NCBI GenBank assembly: GCA_977006965.1
Contig: OZ345363.1
Location: forward strand, 1,116,001 to 1,180,000
Reading direction: 5' to 3'
Length of the DNA: 64,000 nt
Source of the DNA: Phymatolithon calcareum
Lineage: Eukaryota; Rhodophyta; Florideophyceae; Hapalidiales
The notes under the pieces are model-generated. The model was given only the letters and a program-made list of their open reading frames with translations, made no database searches and was not told where the DNA came from. Both the position numbers and the translations under genes were made by a program. Of the stretch, positions 62,870-64,000 are shown one piece after another. Position 1 is the first letter of the stretch. Every line of letters begins with the position of its first letter.

Positions 62870-64000
62870 ATGTCCGACGACATCAGCACCAGCGAGATGG
62901 ACGTCCTCTCGTCATCTTCGTCGTCTGAGGAGGAGCACGAGGTGCTCAAGGCCGTGCTGTGTGCCGTGGAGGCGGCGAGTCAGGAGACACCGACTGTGCA
63001 TCAGTGGGGAGGAAGTTCGAAGGGAAGGCGAGCGAACCTCCGTCGTGGTGCTTGCTCGTGGTGGTGCGACTACCTGGCTGAGAACCCGGTATACCGCCCT
63101 TGGCAATTTCGGCGGCGATTCCGAGTGCCACTCAAGCTCTTTCGACGTCTACTGTATGACCTTCCGCTCGTCGAGCCGTTGTTACGCCAGCGATTCGATG
63201 CGCTCGGTCGGCCGGGCGCGACGAGTTGGCAGAAAATCTTGAACTCTCTTCGACGTCTCGGTGACGGGGTGTCGTTTCAGGCACTCGATGATCAGTGCCG
63301 CATGAGCGTCGAGAGCCAAAGGCAGTCGTTCAAGGCGTTCGTGCGCGCCGTGCGCGCATGCTATGGCGCAGAGTTTCTCAACCGCGCGCCCAACCTCGCC
63401 GAGCTACGCGCACTGCAAGCTGCATTCGCGGCGAAGCTATTCCCCGGGTGTGTGGGTTCTGTGGACTGCATGAACATCGCGTGGAAAAACTGCCCCAAAT
63501 CTTGGAAGGGGCAGTACCACAATCCGAAGAACGGTAAGCTGGCAACCGTGTCGGTGGAGGCGATGTGCGACGCCAATCTGTACTGCTGGCACGTGTTCTG
63601 CGGGCGCGCCGGAACAAACAACGACATAACAGTGGCAGAGTCGAGCCCGTTGTTCATGGACATCTTGAGCGGGCGCCGGCGCATGAAGCTCCCAGAGGGA
63701 TATGTCGTCGGCGGTGAGCGTCGCGACTGGTACCTATACTATCTCACCGATGGAATTTACCCAGAGTGGTCCATTTTCGTCCGACCGAATCACGCGCCGC
63801 TGACCATGAAGGAGAAGGCGATGACGAAAGCGCAAGAAGGGCGCCGAAAGGACGTCGAGCGCCTCTTCGGCGTGTTGCAGGGGCGGTTTCGAATACTGCG
63901 CCATGAGTTCCACCTTTGGAGCGACACGGAGTTGGTCGAAATCGTTCAGACGTGCGTCATTTTGCACAACATGCTCGTCTCTTTGCGCCTTGGTGGCGAA
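62870..64000 (+). CDS. PIF/Harbinger transposase (partial, runs off window)
   Basis: 377 codons from ATG to the window edge with no stop. The N-terminus is acidic (SSSSSSEEEHE), followed by a helical region (RRRFRVPLKLFRRLLYDL) of the type that precedes the nuclease domain. The DDE_Tnp_4 core is clear: D199 in GCVGSVDCMNIAW, GTNNDITVAESSPLF, D294 in YLTDGIYPEWSIFVRP, and E330 in RRKDVERLFGVLQGRF, with 35 residues between the last two acids. It ends in the usual CVILHNMLV helix. Intact reading and catalytic residues suggest a young or domesticated copy. A partner Myb-like gene, normal for this superfamily, is not in view. Confidence 0.85.
   Translation, partial: MSDDISTSEMDVLSSSSSSEEEHEVLKAVLCAVEAASQETPTVHQWGGSSKGRRANLRRGACSWWCDYLAENPVYRPWQFRRRFRVPLKLFRRLLYDLPLVEPLLRQRFDALGRPGATSWQKILNSLRRLGDGVSFQALDDQCRMSVESQRQSFKAFVRAVRACYGAEFLNRAPNLAELRALQAAFAAKLFPGCVGSVDCMNIAWKNCPKSWKGQYHNPKNGKLATVSVEAMCDANLYCWHVFCGRAGTNNDITVAESSPLFMDILSGRRRMKLPEGYVVGGERRDWYLYYLTDGIYPEWSIFVRPNHAPLTMKEKAMTKAQEGRRKDVERLFGVLQGRFRILRHEFHLWSDTELVEIVQTCVILHNMLVSLRLGGE

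Overview
The window looks like nuclear DNA of a photosynthetic eukaryote, most likely a red alga of the florideophyte (Chondrus-like) type. This is an inference. It rests on compact genes with none or a few short introns of about 80-110 nt, several proteins with plastid-type leaders (an ABC1 kinase, a rubredoxin with a membrane helix, a START-like cyclase), a type I IPP isomerase, and a mix of copia, chromovirus, DIRS, hAT, LINE and PIF/Harbinger elements. No bacterial, CRISPR or operon features are seen.

Two compartments are visible. Bases 1 to about 45,300 are a graveyard of nested transposons with no host gene I can defend. From the left: a LINE tail relic; a hAT-type MITE (2876-3358); a hAT deletion derivative (4015-9417) interrupted by a DIRS/PAT-like tyrosine-recombinase retroelement with split direct repeats (5389-9335); a terminal-inverted-repeat element (10111-16560) carrying a broken APE-type LINE; a hAT relic split by a 9.5-kb Ty3/gypsy chromovirus (16879-26387, target duplication CAAGC); several LINE scraps, a large hairpin and a 30-bp tandem repeat (26.6-30.4 kb). 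Then come two neighbouring copies of one element family with PiggyBac-like relics (30471-36074 and 36211-43870). They have been invaded independently: two hAT derivatives and a truncated LINE sit in the first copy, and an intact Ty1/copia element (36285-41999, identical LTRs) in the second. Each copy preserves the other's empty insertion sites. A small hAT derivative and a LINE relic (44.2-45.3 kb) close the repeat block.

From 45.4 to 61.0 kb lies a compact gene island on both strands: plastid-type ABC1 kinase (-), START/SRPBCC cyclase-like protein (+, two introns), IPP isomerase (+), DUF2462 small basic protein (-, two introns), rubredoxin with transmembrane helix (-), eIF3m (+), mitochondrial ribosomal protein uS2 (-), a large type II membrane glycosyltransferase-like protein (+) and an F-box/LRR-like protein (+). 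The kinase and cyclase genes are divergent and share a 435-bp spacer holding a perfect 36-bp palindrome. At the right edge an open PIF/Harbinger transposase reading frame runs out of the window.

Several of the longest open frames begin with GTG or TTG. For this eukaryote I moved those starts to the first plausible ATG. The two intron-containing genes were assembled here from exon homology and splice sites. All family calls are by eye from motifs; no search was run.
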